A stretch of 32,778 nt of DNA. Source: an uncultured Pelosinus sp. (GTDB lineage Bacteria; Bacillota; Negativicutes; UMGS1260). Shown piece by piece: positions 23,855 through 32,593 of the stretch (its first letter is position 1; every line of letters starts with the position of its first letter). Below the pieces are notes generated by a model. It was given only the letters and a program-made list of their open reading frames with translations. It had not been told where the DNA came from and ran no database searches. The stretch lies in contig URQW01000031.1 in NCBI GenBank assembly GCA_900550105.1, forward strand, positions 1 to 32,778, given 5' to 3'. A program made the translations under genes and the position numbers.

Positions 23855-23940
23855 AATTGTATGACAATTAGAAAATATTGACAGGTGAAGAAGAGTAGTG
23901 TATTATGAGAGGATGGTACGCAAAAAACAAATAGAGTACC
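23855..23940 (+). promoter_or_regulatory. Promoter and dyads before the TetR-RND operon
   Basis: TTGACA (23878-23883), 17-base spacer, TATTAT (23901-23906) is an excellent promoter. Just upstream is the dyad AATTGT-atg-ACAATT (23855-23869). Just downstream is GGTAC-N16-GTACC (23915-23940). Either could be the TetR operator. The rest of the 332-base gap between csoR and this gene (23718-23854) shows nothing I can name. Confidence 0.75.
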
Positions 23941-23973
23941 GTGCGTTTATTTTTAACATAAAGGGGGGAGACA

Positions 23974-24537
23974 ATGCGACAAAGAATCATGACAGCAGCC
24001 AGAGAGGCAATGGAACAACATGGTGTTAAGTTTACGATGCATGATCTTGCCAGACAGCTTGGTGTTAGCAAACGTTCACTTTATGAACATTTTGCTTCGA
24101 AGGAGGCGTTGATTGGTGCGATTGTCGATGAACATCTGAACGAAATTCGCCGTGCCCGTCGTGAAGTTGTAAGCAATCCCCATTTATCATTTGTTGAAAA
24201 ACTGCGGCAAAGTCTGTTCATTGTGCCACAAGTTTGTACGGCCACCAAAGGGCGTGTCGCTTCGGATATTAAGCGGTTTATGCCACAGGAAAAGGAAAAA
24301 ATTGATCGTTTTTTTGATGAAGAATGGATGACTCTAGAAGCCATGCTTAAAGAAGGCATTGACCAGGGGGAGTTTCGGCCTGTCTATCTTCCTATTTTGC
24401 AGCGGATGATACGCGGCACTATGGAGGAAATTATTGAGTATCCTTTTTTAACGGAGCACAATATATCGCTAAAAGAAGCCACAGATTGTATCGGTGATAT
24501 TCTTATGAACGGAGTTCTTTGCGCCGGGAAAGAATAA
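23974..24537 (+). CDS. TetR/AcrR-family regulator of the adjacent efflux pump
   Basis: A 187-residue regulator. The N-terminal helix-turn-helix is FTMHDLARQLGVSKRSLYEHFASKE-like (about 20-45, split here: TMHDLARQLGVSKRS and LYEHFASKEALI). The C-terminal ligand domain is helical and not specific. AAGGGGGGAG precedes the ATG. It lies 67 bases before and in line with the RND genes, so it most likely represses the whole operon from the promoter at 23878-23906. Inducer unknown. Confidence 0.92.
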   Translation: MRQRIMTAAREAMEQHGVKFTMHDLARQLGVSKRSLYEHFASKEALIGAIVDEHLNEIRRARREVVSNPHLSFVEKLRQSLFIVPQVCTATKGRVASDIKRFMPQEKEKIDRFFDEEWMTLEAMLKEGIDQGEFRPVYLPILQRMIRGTMEEIIEYPFLTEHNISLKEATDCIGDILMNGVLCAGKE

Positions 24538-24604
24538 AGCCGTCACAAATAGAAGAGTAACAGTGTGAATGGGCATGTTTGCCTAAAAGGAGGAGAGATT
24601 ACAG

Positions 24605-25771
24605 ATGTGGATGGGAAAATCTTATGGCCGACTTAGTAAGCAAGTAATAGGCTTGGCCGCCATCGCTTCTTTGCTATTGGCAACCGGCTGCGGCAGTCAG
24701 CAAGCAGCAAGGCCGCCACAGGCTGTTGCCGTAAAGGCAATGCAGGTTCAGCAAAAAGATACGCCGATTTCTTATGAGTATATCGGTCAAGTGGAAGCAA
24801 AAGATCAGGTCGATATTCGGGCTAATGTAACAGGTCGTATCTTGGAAAAAATGGTCCAGGGCGGTGCAATGGTTCATAAGGGGCAGCCTTTATTTCGAAT
24901 TGACAGCCGTCAGTATGAAACAAATTTATTGAACAGTCAGGCACAGCTAGCTCAGTCGCAAGCAACGCTTAGTAATTCACGGCGTGATACAGCGCGTTAT
25001 CGGACTCTGATTGAACAAAATGCTGTAGCGCAACAAGTTTATGATAATGCTGTAGCGGCAGAGCAGCAGAATGAGGCTCTTGTCGAAGCCAATAGCGCTA
25101 AAGTACAGCAGTCGCAAAATGATTTAAATGATACCATCGTCGTATCCCCGATTGATGGGAAAATTGATTTGACAGATCTGAGTGTTGGCAACTTTGTAAC
25201 AGCTGGTTCGACGAGTTTAGGTACGATTTCATCGAGCGGCCCTGTAAAAGTTGTCTTTAAAATGAGTGAAAATGAGTACTTGCGATTTGCTCAGCAGGGA
25301 AAAAGCGATACGGCTAGTTCTTGGGCCCAACAGCTTCGTCTTGTTTTAAGTGATGGTACGGCTTACCCTTATATGGGACGAGTCGATCAGATTGATCGTG
25401 CCTTAACGCAGCAGACAGGCACACTTTCGATTAAGGCGACGTTTGATAATCCCCAGGGGTTATTAGTTCCTGGCATGTTTGCTCGGATTTTATCTACTGG
25501 TGAAACGCGTCAAGGCGCTATTTTGATTCCGAAACGGGCGATACAACAGATTTTAGGTAAGAACTTTGTGACTGTTGTTGTCGATGGCGATAAAGCGGAA
25601 AATCGACCAGTTACGCTAGGACCCGTTGTTGGGAATTTCCAGATTGTCGATAGCGGTTTGAATGCACAAGATATTGTGGTTGTAGAAGGTGCAAATAAAA
25701 CGCAGCCAGGAGCTACGCTAAATATAGAAATGGTTGCTCCGGATGCTTTTAATGCACCGGATGCCAAGTAG
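24605..25771 (+). CDS. RND efflux membrane fusion (periplasmic adaptor) lipoprotein
   Basis: A 388-residue adaptor of the AcrA/MexA type. A lipoprotein signal ends in LLATGC with Cys29, giving an inner-membrane lipid anchor. Next come the barrel-sandwich half YIGQVEAKDQVDIRANVTGRI (split; about 58-78), an alpha-hairpin rich in Gln/Ala (about 105-170), the second lipoyl half DTIVVSPIDGKIDL, and the beta-barrel and membrane-proximal domains ending GANKTQPGATLNI. It bridges the pump to an outer-membrane channel. AAAGGAGGAG precedes the ATG. Twelve bases separate it from the pump gene. Confidence 0.94.
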   Translation: MWMGKSYGRLSKQVIGLAAIASLLLATGCGSQQAARPPQAVAVKAMQVQQKDTPISYEYIGQVEAKDQVDIRANVTGRILEKMVQGGAMVHKGQPLFRIDSRQYETNLLNSQAQLAQSQATLSNSRRDTARYRTLIEQNAVAQQVYDNAVAAEQQNEALVEANSAKVQQSQNDLNDTIVVSPIDGKIDLTDLSVGNFVTAGSTSLGTISSSGPVKVVFKMSENEYLRFAQQGKSDTASSWAQQLRLVLSDGTAYPYMGRVDQIDRALTQQTGTLSIKATFDNPQGLLVPGMFARILSTGETRQGAILIPKRAIQQILGKNFVTVVVDGDKAENRPVTLGPVVGNFQIVDSGLNAQDIVVVEGANKTQPGATLNIEMVAPDAFNAPDAK

Positions 25772-25782
25772 GAGGGGGTTTC

Positions 25783-28700
25783 ATGGCCAAGTTTTTTATT
25801 AATCGCCCAATATTTGCGATTGTTATCTCCATTATTATCGTATTGGCCGGGTCAATCTCCATGTATAGTCTGCCTGTAGGGCAGTATCCGCAAATTACGC
25901 CGCCGCAGGTTACTGTTAGCGGCAGTTACAATGGTGCAAACGCCCAAACGGTAGAGCAGTCAGTGGCTCAGGTTATTGAACAGCAGGTAAACGGCGTTGA
26001 AGGTGCTGTTTCACTGCAGTCTACCAGTACTGACAATGGTACATATACGCTCAATGTAAAGTTTGAGCTAGAAAAAGACGGCGATTTGGCAGCTATGCAG
26101 ACGCAAAATCAGGTTGGCTGGGCTAACTCACAGTTGCCTAATGATGTTTTAAACGCTGGTCTTGTAACGAAAAAACAGGCGCCTGATACAGTTATGTATT
26201 TTTCTTTGTGGGCGCCTAATGGCGATTATGACAATGTCTTTTTGAAAAACTACGGCAGTATCAATATCGTCGACGCCTTGAAGCGTGTTAAAGGCGTTAG
26301 TAATGTGAACGAGTACGGTAGCGATTACGCTATGCGTATTTGGGTTCGTCCTGATAAACTAGCGCAGCTTGGTATTACCGTGAATGATATTGGAGCGGCG
26401 ATTCAGGCGCAGAATGTGCAAGCGCCAGCTGGTAAAATTGGCCAAAGACCGACAGGTCCGAATCAGGACTTTCAATATACGGTCAATGTAAAAGGCCGCT
26501 TGGTAGATCCTGAAGAGTTTGCCAATATTGTTGTTCGGGCGCAGCCTGACGGATCCTTTGTGCGGATTGGCGATGTGGCCAGAGTCGAGCTGGGAGGCAA
26601 AGATTATTCCTTCAGCAGTGACCTGAAAGGACGCGATTCCGTTACTTTTGCCGTGCAGTTAACACCAGATGCGAATGCACTTGATACCGTTTCGGCAGCC
26701 AAACAAGTTATTGAAGAGGCTTCGAAGAAATTCCCTGCTGGTATGGAATATAAAATCGTTGTAGATAATACGCGATTTGTTCGCGAATCACTGCATGAAG
26801 TGGCGATCACCTTTGTGGAAGCGTTGCTGCTTGTTATGATTATTGTCTTCTTGTTCTTACAGACTTGGCGGGCTACATTGATACCGCTCTTGGCAGTACC
26901 GGTATCATTAATTGGTACATTTGCTTCTTTCGTGTTGCTCGGGTTTACGATTAACACACTAACGCTGTTTGCAATGGTTTTGGCTATCGGCCTTGTTGTC
27001 GATGATGCCATTGTTGTTGTGGAAGCAGTTGAGCACCATATGCGCAACTCAAAAATGTCGCCTTATGACGCTACAGTACAGGCGATGAGTGAAGTTTCCG
27101 GGCCAGTTGTGGCGATTGCAGCTGTACTGGCTTCCGTATTTATCCCTGTCGCTTTTTTCGGGGGCACCGTTGGTGTTCTCTACAAGCAGTTTGCCATTAC
27201 GATTGCTGTTTCAATGGCTCTTTCTGCCATTGTGGCGCTGTCGCTAACACCTGCTTTATGTGTAATGTTATTAAAGCCTCATGTGGAAGAGGGCCATCCT
27301 GGCGTTTTAGGTCGTTTCTTTGCTGGGTTTAATCATGGCTTTGACCGTTTAGTCGAACGTTATTCGGCGGGCGTGCAAAAAGCGATTCGCCGTTCGGCCA
27401 TTACGATCATTTGCTTGCTTGTTCTTGTGGTATTGTCTGGCGGTATCTTTAAGAATCTGCCATCTTCTTTTGTACCAAGTGAAGACCAGGGATTTATGTT
27501 TTCTGCTATCACTTTGCCAGAAGCAGCGAATCCCAATCGTACGCGTAAAGTGGCGGAAGATATTGCTGCGCAAATCCGCGAAATGCCAGGTGTTGAAACA
27601 ACGCTGGCGATTACTGGGTATGACATTTTGGCTGGGGCGCCAAAACCAAATGCAGCTCTCTTAATTACAGCGTTAAAGCCTTGGTCAGATCGACCGACTG
27701 CGGCGCTCAGCGTTGATGCCAAAATTCGCGATGTATTCCGTCTGACAGCGAATATTCCTGAAGCAAGTGCGATCACCCTGAACGTACCGACACTGCCTGG
27801 GATTGGTTCTGTTGGTGGCGTAACCATGATGATTGAAGATAAAGGCGGCGGAACAGTTGCCGATATGGATGCTATTTCTAAGCAGTTTGTGGCTGCTGCC
27901 CGAAAACGTCCAGAATTTGCCATGATCAACTCGAGTTTCCAGGCAAATACACCGGGGTATCAATTTGAGGTAGACCGTGATAAAGCCGAGAAGCTCGGAG
28001 TTGCTTTGCCTGATGTTTATCAGGCGCTGCAAGCCTTTTTAGGTGGCTGGCAGGTCAATGATTTTAATGACTTCGGCCGTATCTATAAAGTAGTTATGCA
28101 GGCAGAACCGCAATTCCGTTCTGATGTAAATGATATGCGTTTCCTCTTTGTTCGCAGCAATTCTGGTACGATGGTTCCGTTGAATACGCTCATTAAGCCA
28201 GTGGAAACGTCAGCGCCTACTTCGTTAAAACGATTTAATGGTTTTAGAGCGATTCAGATTAATGCGAGCCCGGCGCAGGGGTATAGTAGCGGTCAGGCCA
28301 TGGATGCTCTGGAATCTGTAGCAAAAGAAGTTTTGCCATCTACTTACGCCTATGAATGGGCCGATCAAAGCCGCGAAGAAAAACTTTCTGGCGGTCGAGC
28401 TCCCATTATCTTTGGTTTTGCTTTAGTTTTCGTATTTCTGTGCTTAGCGGCTCTCTACGAAAGCTGGCGGATTCCTTTTGCCGTTATCTTATCAGTTCCT
28501 ACAGGCTTGTTCGGCGCGATGCTCTTAACTTATGCGCGCCATTTGGAACTGAATGTGTATATGCAGATTGGTCTTGTCGTACTAATCGGTCTTGCCGCGA
28601 AAAATGCAATCTTGATTGTTGAATTTGCCAAGATGCGGACAGATCATGGTATGGAACCAGTGCAAGCCGCTATTGAGGCGGCGAAACTGCGGTTGCGCCC

Positions 28701-28923
28701 GATCATTATGACTTCCTTTGCCTTTATTCTCGGTTCGATTCCGTTGGCAATCGCTGCTGGGGCTGGCTCAGCTGCTCGTATTGCTATGGGAACGGCTGTA
28801 GTCGGGGGCATGGTTACCGCAACAATGTTTGGGATTTTCATTGTTCCTGTGTTGTTTGTGGTTATTGAAAAATTTGGTTTGCGTAAGAAAAAGAATCTAG
28901 AACCGAAAACGTTGGCTCAGTAG
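25783..28923 (+). CDS. RND multidrug efflux pump, HAE1 (AcrB/MexB) family
   Basis: A 1046-residue proton-driven pump, essentially AcrB length (1049). It opens with the family start MAKFFINRPIFAIVISIIIV. Proton-relay residues are visible in GLVVDDAIVVVEAVEHHM (the two aspartates of membrane helix 4) and GLAAKNAILIVEFAK (lysine of helix 10). Two large periplasmic loops and twelve membrane helices follow the usual order. Hydrophobic drugs, detergents or host compounds are likely substrates. No outer-membrane factor (TolC/OprM) gene follows, so the complex must recruit one from elsewhere. The presence of this system supports an outer membrane. Confidence 0.96.
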   Translation: MAKFFINRPIFAIVISIIIVLAGSISMYSLPVGQYPQITPPQVTVSGSYNGANAQTVEQSVAQVIEQQVNGVEGAVSLQSTSTDNGTYTLNVKFELEKDGDLAAMQTQNQVGWANSQLPNDVLNAGLVTKKQAPDTVMYFSLWAPNGDYDNVFLKNYGSINIVDALKRVKGVSNVNEYGSDYAMRIWVRPDKLAQLGITVNDIGAAIQAQNVQAPAGKIGQRPTGPNQDFQYTVNVKGRLVDPEEFANIVVRAQPDGSFVRIGDVARVELGGKDYSFSSDLKGRDSVTFAVQLTPDANALDTVSAAKQVIEEASKKFPAGMEYKIVVDNTRFVRESLHEVAITFVEALLLVMIIVFLFLQTWRATLIPLLAVPVSLIGTFASFVLLGFTINTLTLFAMVLAIGLVVDDAIVVVEAVEHHMRNSKMSPYDATVQAMSEVSGPVVAIAAVLASVFIPVAFFGGTVGVLYKQFAITIAVSMALSAIVALSLTPALCVMLLKPHVEEGHPGVLGRFFAGFNHGFDRLVERYSAGVQKAIRRSAITIICLLVLVVLSGGIFKNLPSSFVPSEDQGFMFSAITLPEAANPNRTRKVAEDIAAQIREMPGVETTLAITGYDILAGAPKPNAALLITALKPWSDRPTAALSVDAKIRDVFRLTANIPEASAITLNVPTLPGIGSVGGVTMMIEDKGGGTVADMDAISKQFVAAARKRPEFAMINSSFQANTPGYQFEVDRDKAEKLGVALPDVYQALQAFLGGWQVNDFNDFGRIYKVVMQAEPQFRSDVNDMRFLFVRSNSGTMVPLNTLIKPVETSAPTSLKRFNGFRAIQINASPAQGYSSGQAMDALESVAKEVLPSTYAYEWADQSREEKLSGGRAPIIFGFALVFVFLCLAALYESWRIPFAVILSVPTGLFGAMLLTYARHLELNVYMQIGLVVLIGLAAKNAILIVEFAKMRTDHGMEPVQAAIEAAKLRLRPIIMTSFAFILGSIPLAIAAGAGSAARIAMGTAVVGGMVTATMFGIFIVPVLFVVIEKFGLRKKKNLEPKTLAQ

Positions 28924-28958
28924 AATTTTTACGATGCAGCGTTTCGTGAAGTAACTTC

Positions 28959-28991
28959 GATAGGCCGGGCAGTATTCTGCTTCGGCCTATC
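28959..28991 (+). terminator. Stem-loop between RND pump and flavoprotein gene
   Basis: GATAGGCCG (28959-28967) pairs with CGGCCTATC (28983-28991), with an inner extension GCAG/CTGC around a TATT loop. No T-run follows, so termination may be inefficient. The next ribosome site begins 11 bases later, which would allow some readthrough into the flavoprotein gene. Confidence 0.6.
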
Positions 28992-29018
28992 TTGCTAAAT
29001 ATAAGGAGGGGAAAGAAT

Positions 29019-29594
29019 ATGAAAGTTCTCGGTATTAATGGTAGCGCAAGAAGAAATGGTAATACGGCAATTTTGCTGAATAAAGTGTTCGCTGAGCTGC
29101 AGCAAGCGGGTATTGAAACAGAGATGCTTCAACTGGGCGGTGAAGGGATTCAAGGCTGTATGGCTTGCTATGGCTGCGTAAATTCGCGTGATCAAAAGTG
29201 CGTGATTACGGAGGATATAGTAAATATTTCCCTGCAAAAGATGATGGCTGCTGATGGTATTATTTTGGGATCACCAACCTACTTTGCTGATGTTACCTCA
29301 GATATGAAGGCGTTTATTGATCGCGTAGGTTTTGTGAGTTGGGCGAATGGCGGTCTCTTGAAACATAAGGCGGGAGCGGCAGTTGTAGCTGTAAGGCGCG
29401 GTGGCGCGCTGCATGCTTTTGATACGATGCAGCATTTCCTTCATATTTCGGAAATGTTTTTAGTAGGCGCCAATTATTGGAATTTTGCTTATGGTCGGGA
29501 TATTGGAGAAGTGGAACAAGATCAAGAAGCCATGGAAAATATGAAAGTGCTTGGTCGCAACATGGCTTACTTAATGCAAAAATTAGCAAAGTAA
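29019..29594 (+). CDS. NADPH-dependent FMN reductase / iron-sulfur flavoprotein (second copy)
   Basis: A 191-residue flavodoxin-like protein from ATG 29019 (AAGGAGGGG upstream). It matches the protein at 6419-7054 along its length: flavin loop NGSARRNGNTA, cysteines 47, 50, 53 and 61 (CX2CX2CX7C in GCMACYGCVNSRDQKC), GSPTYFAD and HKAGAAVVAVRRGGALH. It lacks the roughly 20-residue C-terminal tail of the first copy. It follows the RND pump after a weak hairpin and may be partly cotranscribed with it. Role: electron transfer or detoxifying reduction; substrate unknown. Confidence 0.9.
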   Translation: MKVLGINGSARRNGNTAILLNKVFAELQQAGIETEMLQLGGEGIQGCMACYGCVNSRDQKCVITEDIVNISLQKMMAADGIILGSPTYFADVTSDMKAFIDRVGFVSWANGGLLKHKAGAAVVAVRRGGALHAFDTMQHFLHISEMFLVGANYWNFAYGRDIGEVEQDQEAMENMKVLGRNMAYLMQKLAK

Positions 29595-29622
29595 AAATAA
29601 AAATAAAAATTTAAAATACCTC

Positions 29623-29651
29623 TATACAAAATATGTTTTACAGAGTATAAT
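29623..29651 (+). promoter_or_regulatory. Candidate promoter of the COG2509 FAD protein
   Basis: TATACA (29623-29628), 17-base spacer, TATAAT (29646-29651). The -10 is perfect and the -35 matches four of six. Confidence 0.55.
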
Positions 29652-29710
29652 CTATCTGTTTGGCCTGTAATAAGTGATCCAGGGTATTTTAGTAAAGAGG
29701 TGACGCTTGA

Positions 29711-31105
29711 ATGGCTCAAGAACAAAATTCGTTTCAAGTTGGTATTATCGGCGGCGGACCTTCCGCGATTTTTGCCGCCTATGAGATGATTACAAAACAG
29801 CCGGATTTAAAGATTGTATTGATTGAAGAAGGCAATGATATTTATTCGCGACGCTGCCCTATTGCCGAGAAAAAAGTGGAAAGCTGTATTCGCTGTACGC
29901 CGTGCGGTATTATGCGCGGTTTTGGCGGAGCCGGTGCTTTCTCTGATGGTAAATATAATTTTACGACTCAGTTTGGCGGCTGGCTTCATGAATATTTGCC
30001 AGAGAGTCAGGTTATGGATCTCATCGAATATGTCGACCAGATTAATTCCGGTTATGGCGCTCCAGCGGAAATGTTTAGTACGCAAAGCAGTTCCATTGGT
30101 CGCTTGGCTTTGCAGAAAGATCTGCATCTGCTGGAAGCGCGCGTGCGGCATTTGGGAACAGAGAATAACTTGAAGATTTTAGAAGGTATTTTTGATTTTC
30201 TTAAAGAAAAAATTACTATGCGGTTTAAGACGCGCGTTGAATCGATTCAACCCCAGGAAAAAGGCTTTAAACTTCTAGTGGGTGAAAAGCAGGAAGTAGT
30301 TTGCTGTGATTATTTGATTGCGGCTCCTGGTCGAGCTGGCTCGGAATGGTTTAGTCATCAGTGTCGCGAACTCAATTTATCGTTGCACAATAACCAAGTG
30401 GATGTAGGCGTTCGCGTCGAAATTCCCGCACAGGTTTTTGAGCATATTACCGATGAGGTTTATGAAGCAAAGCTTGTCTATCGGACGAAGCAATATGGCG
30501 ATCTTGTTCGTACTTTCTGCATGAATCCCAAAGGCTATGTCGTAGCAGAAAATACTGACGGGATTGTTACTGTGAACGGTCATAGCTTTCGCGATGAAAA
30601 ACTGCACAGTAAAAACACGAACTTTGCTCTGCTTGTGAGCAATACTTTTACGAAACCTTTTAACGAGCCCTTGCAATATGGTAAAAGAATTGCGTCTTTT
30701 TCCAACATGCTGGGCGGCGGCGTGCTTGTGCAGCGTTTTGGCGATTTAATCAAAGGACGGCGTACCAATAGCCATCGTTTGGAAAAGAGCTTTGTAAAGC
30801 CTACTTTGCAGGCGACGCCAGGTGATTTGAGTCTTGTTTTGCCTAAACGTCATCTAGATAATATTATCGAAATGATTTATGCGCTGGACGAAATTGCACC
30901 AGGTATGGCCAATGATGATACGCTTTTATATGGTGTTGAAGTGAAGTTTTACAGCTCACGCCTTGCCTTGACAAAAGAGTTGGAAACAGAAATTCCCGAC
31001 TTCTTTGCCATTGGCGATGGCGCCGGCGTAACGCGCGGCCTTTCCCAAGCCAGCGCTAGCGGCGTTCATGTGGCTAGAGTGATTTTAGAGCGGCTAAAGG
31101 CTTAA
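29711..31105 (+). CDS. FAD-dependent oxidoreductase of the COG2509 type
   Basis: A 464-residue flavoprotein. The Rossmann dinucleotide site is VGIIGGGPSAIFAAYE (about residues 8-23). A cysteine-rich stretch, KVESCIRCTPCGIMRG (about 55-70), precedes FGGAGAFSDGKYN, a block I associate with the uncharacterised dehydrogenases of COG2509. The C-terminal FAD motif is FFAIGDGAGVTRGLSQASASG. The cysteines CX2CX2C could be redox-active or hold a cluster with a further ligand. GAGGTGA precedes the ATG. It is a single-gene transcription unit between its promoter and terminator. Reaction unknown. Confidence 0.85.
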   Translation: MAQEQNSFQVGIIGGGPSAIFAAYEMITKQPDLKIVLIEEGNDIYSRRCPIAEKKVESCIRCTPCGIMRGFGGAGAFSDGKYNFTTQFGGWLHEYLPESQVMDLIEYVDQINSGYGAPAEMFSTQSSSIGRLALQKDLHLLEARVRHLGTENNLKILEGIFDFLKEKITMRFKTRVESIQPQEKGFKLLVGEKQEVVCCDYLIAAPGRAGSEWFSHQCRELNLSLHNNQVDVGVRVEIPAQVFEHITDEVYEAKLVYRTKQYGDLVRTFCMNPKGYVVAENTDGIVTVNGHSFRDEKLHSKNTNFALLVSNTFTKPFNEPLQYGKRIASFSNMLGGGVLVQRFGDLIKGRRTNSHRLEKSFVKPTLQATPGDLSLVLPKRHLDNIIEMIYALDEIAPGMANDDTLLYGVEVKFYSSRLALTKELETEIPDFFAIGDGAGVTRGLSQASASGVHVARVILERLKA

Positions 31106-31143
31106 TTGGTTTTTCCCTCGTGGTTCAGTGATCTTTCTATATT

Positions 31144-31171
31144 GGCATTCCCTGCGGGGAGTGCCCTTTTT
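31144..31171 (+). terminator. Terminator of the COG2509 gene
   Basis: A 9-bp stem (GGCATTCCC / GGGAGTGCC, one G-U pair) with a TGCG loop is followed by CTTTTTG. Confidence 0.92.
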
Positions 31172-31240
31172 GTATGACGGTAAAAGTGCCCGGGCATAAT
31201 GAAACAAGAAGTTTTCGATAAGGTGTTTCGAGGAGGGCTT

Positions 31241-32593
31241 ATGGAACAAGAACGGTCTAAGCTGCTTGGTACTGAGGAAATCGGCAAGCTCTTATGGCAG
31301 TTTTCTCTACCGGCAATGGCCGGTATGATTATTAATGCATTATATAATGTGGTGGATAGTATCTTTGTGGGCAACGGCGTAGGCGAGATCGGTTTGACGG
31401 CTGTTACTATTGCCTTTCCTATTATGATTATCTTTATGGCGTTTGGTATGCTCGTCGGGGTGGGGGCTACCTCGCTTGTGTCGATTAAATTGGGAGAAGG
31501 AAAGCCTACAGAAGCGGAAGCAATTATGGGAAACGCCTTATCAATGGCGTTGCTACTAGCAGTTATACTTACCCCGCTTACGCTTTTTTGGCTTGATCCC
31601 CTGTTGATTTTTGCTGGGGCTGGCCCTGATGTTCTGCCTTATGCTCGGGAATTTTCGCGGATTATTGTGAGCGGGACGATTTTTATGTTTTTAAGTTTTG
31701 GCTTAAATAATCTAATCAGAGCGGAAGGTCATCCGAAAATAGCCATGATGACCATGGTGATTTCAGCAAGTTTAAATATGATATTAAATCCTCTATTTAT
31801 TTTTCAGTTTCACTGGGGAATCGCTGGTTCAGCTGCGGCCACTGTTTGTTCGCAATTTGTCGCTTCCCTGTGGGTTTTGGCTTATTTCTTCGGGGGAAAA
31901 AGTACTTTGAAGTTTCGCTGGCATAATCTTATTTTGCGTAAATCAATTCTCTCTGGGATTTTCTCTATTGGACTGTCTCCTTTTTTGATGCAGATTGGCG
32001 CTAGTGCCATTACGCTGTTTTCCAATGCGGCATTGTTAGCCCATGGCGGTGATTTAGCTGTGGCAGCTATGGGGGTTATCAATCGAATCGTCCTGCTTAT
32101 TTTGATGCCTGTATTTGGCATTCAGCAGGGCGTACAGCCTATTATTGGCTTTAATTACGGAGCAAAACAATATGATCGGGTGACTGAAGCGCTGCATAAA
32201 GCCGTTTTTGCCGCTACGGCCCTTTGTATCGGCGGGTTTCTCATTGTACAGATATTCGATCGCGAGATTATTCGTCTATTTAATGACAATGAAGAGCTTA
32301 TTGCCATTGGTTCCTGGGGAATTCGTCTATCTTTATCGATGTTGCCTGTAGTGGGGTTCCAAATCGTGGGCGCTAATTATTTTCAAGCTGTGGGACGGGC
32401 AAAATATGCTATTTTGTTTAGTTTATCGCGGCAGGTTATCATTTTAATTCCGCTGCTATTTATTCTGCCTTCTTTTTGGGGTCTTACGGGCGTTTGGTTG
32501 GCCAGTCCTACGGCTGATTTTGCTTCCTCCTTGTTAACAGGCTTCTTTTTGTGGCGGGAGTTGAAAAAGTTAAGGCAGTTGCATCAAGCCTAG
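31241..32593 (+). CDS. MATE-family multidrug exporter
   Basis: A 450-residue membrane protein with two MatE repeats. The family opening is LLWQFSLPAMAGMIINALYN (about 17-36), followed by VDSIFVGNGVGEIGLTAV, and the second repeat begins around residue 235 (SIGLSPFLMQIGASAITLF). Twelve hydrophobic helices are apparent. It exports drugs or metabolites using Na+ or H+. The frame extends to 31199, but GAGGAGGG directly before ATG 31241 and the standard length favour the later start. It overlaps the end of a convergent gene by 24 bases. Confidence 0.94.
   Translation: MEQERSKLLGTEEIGKLLWQFSLPAMAGMIINALYNVVDSIFVGNGVGEIGLTAVTIAFPIMIIFMAFGMLVGVGATSLVSIKLGEGKPTEAEAIMGNALSMALLLAVILTPLTLFWLDPLLIFAGAGPDVLPYAREFSRIIVSGTIFMFLSFGLNNLIRAEGHPKIAMMTMVISASLNMILNPLFIFQFHWGIAGSAAATVCSQFVASLWVLAYFFGGKSTLKFRWHNLILRKSILSGIFSIGLSPFLMQIGASAITLFSNAALLAHGGDLAVAAMGVINRIVLLILMPVFGIQQGVQPIIGFNYGAKQYDRVTEALHKAVFAATALCIGGFLIVQIFDREIIRLFNDNEELIAIGSWGIRLSLSMLPVVGFQIVGANYFQAVGRAKYAILFSLSRQVIILIPLLFILPSFWGLTGVWLASPTADFASSLLTGFFLWRELKKLRQLHQA

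Noticed and set aside
27360..27929. 189-residue minus-strand frame inside the RND pump gene
   Set aside because: It lies wholly within a full-length, family-typical AcrB-like coding sequence and reads as an antisense shadow with no ribosome site.
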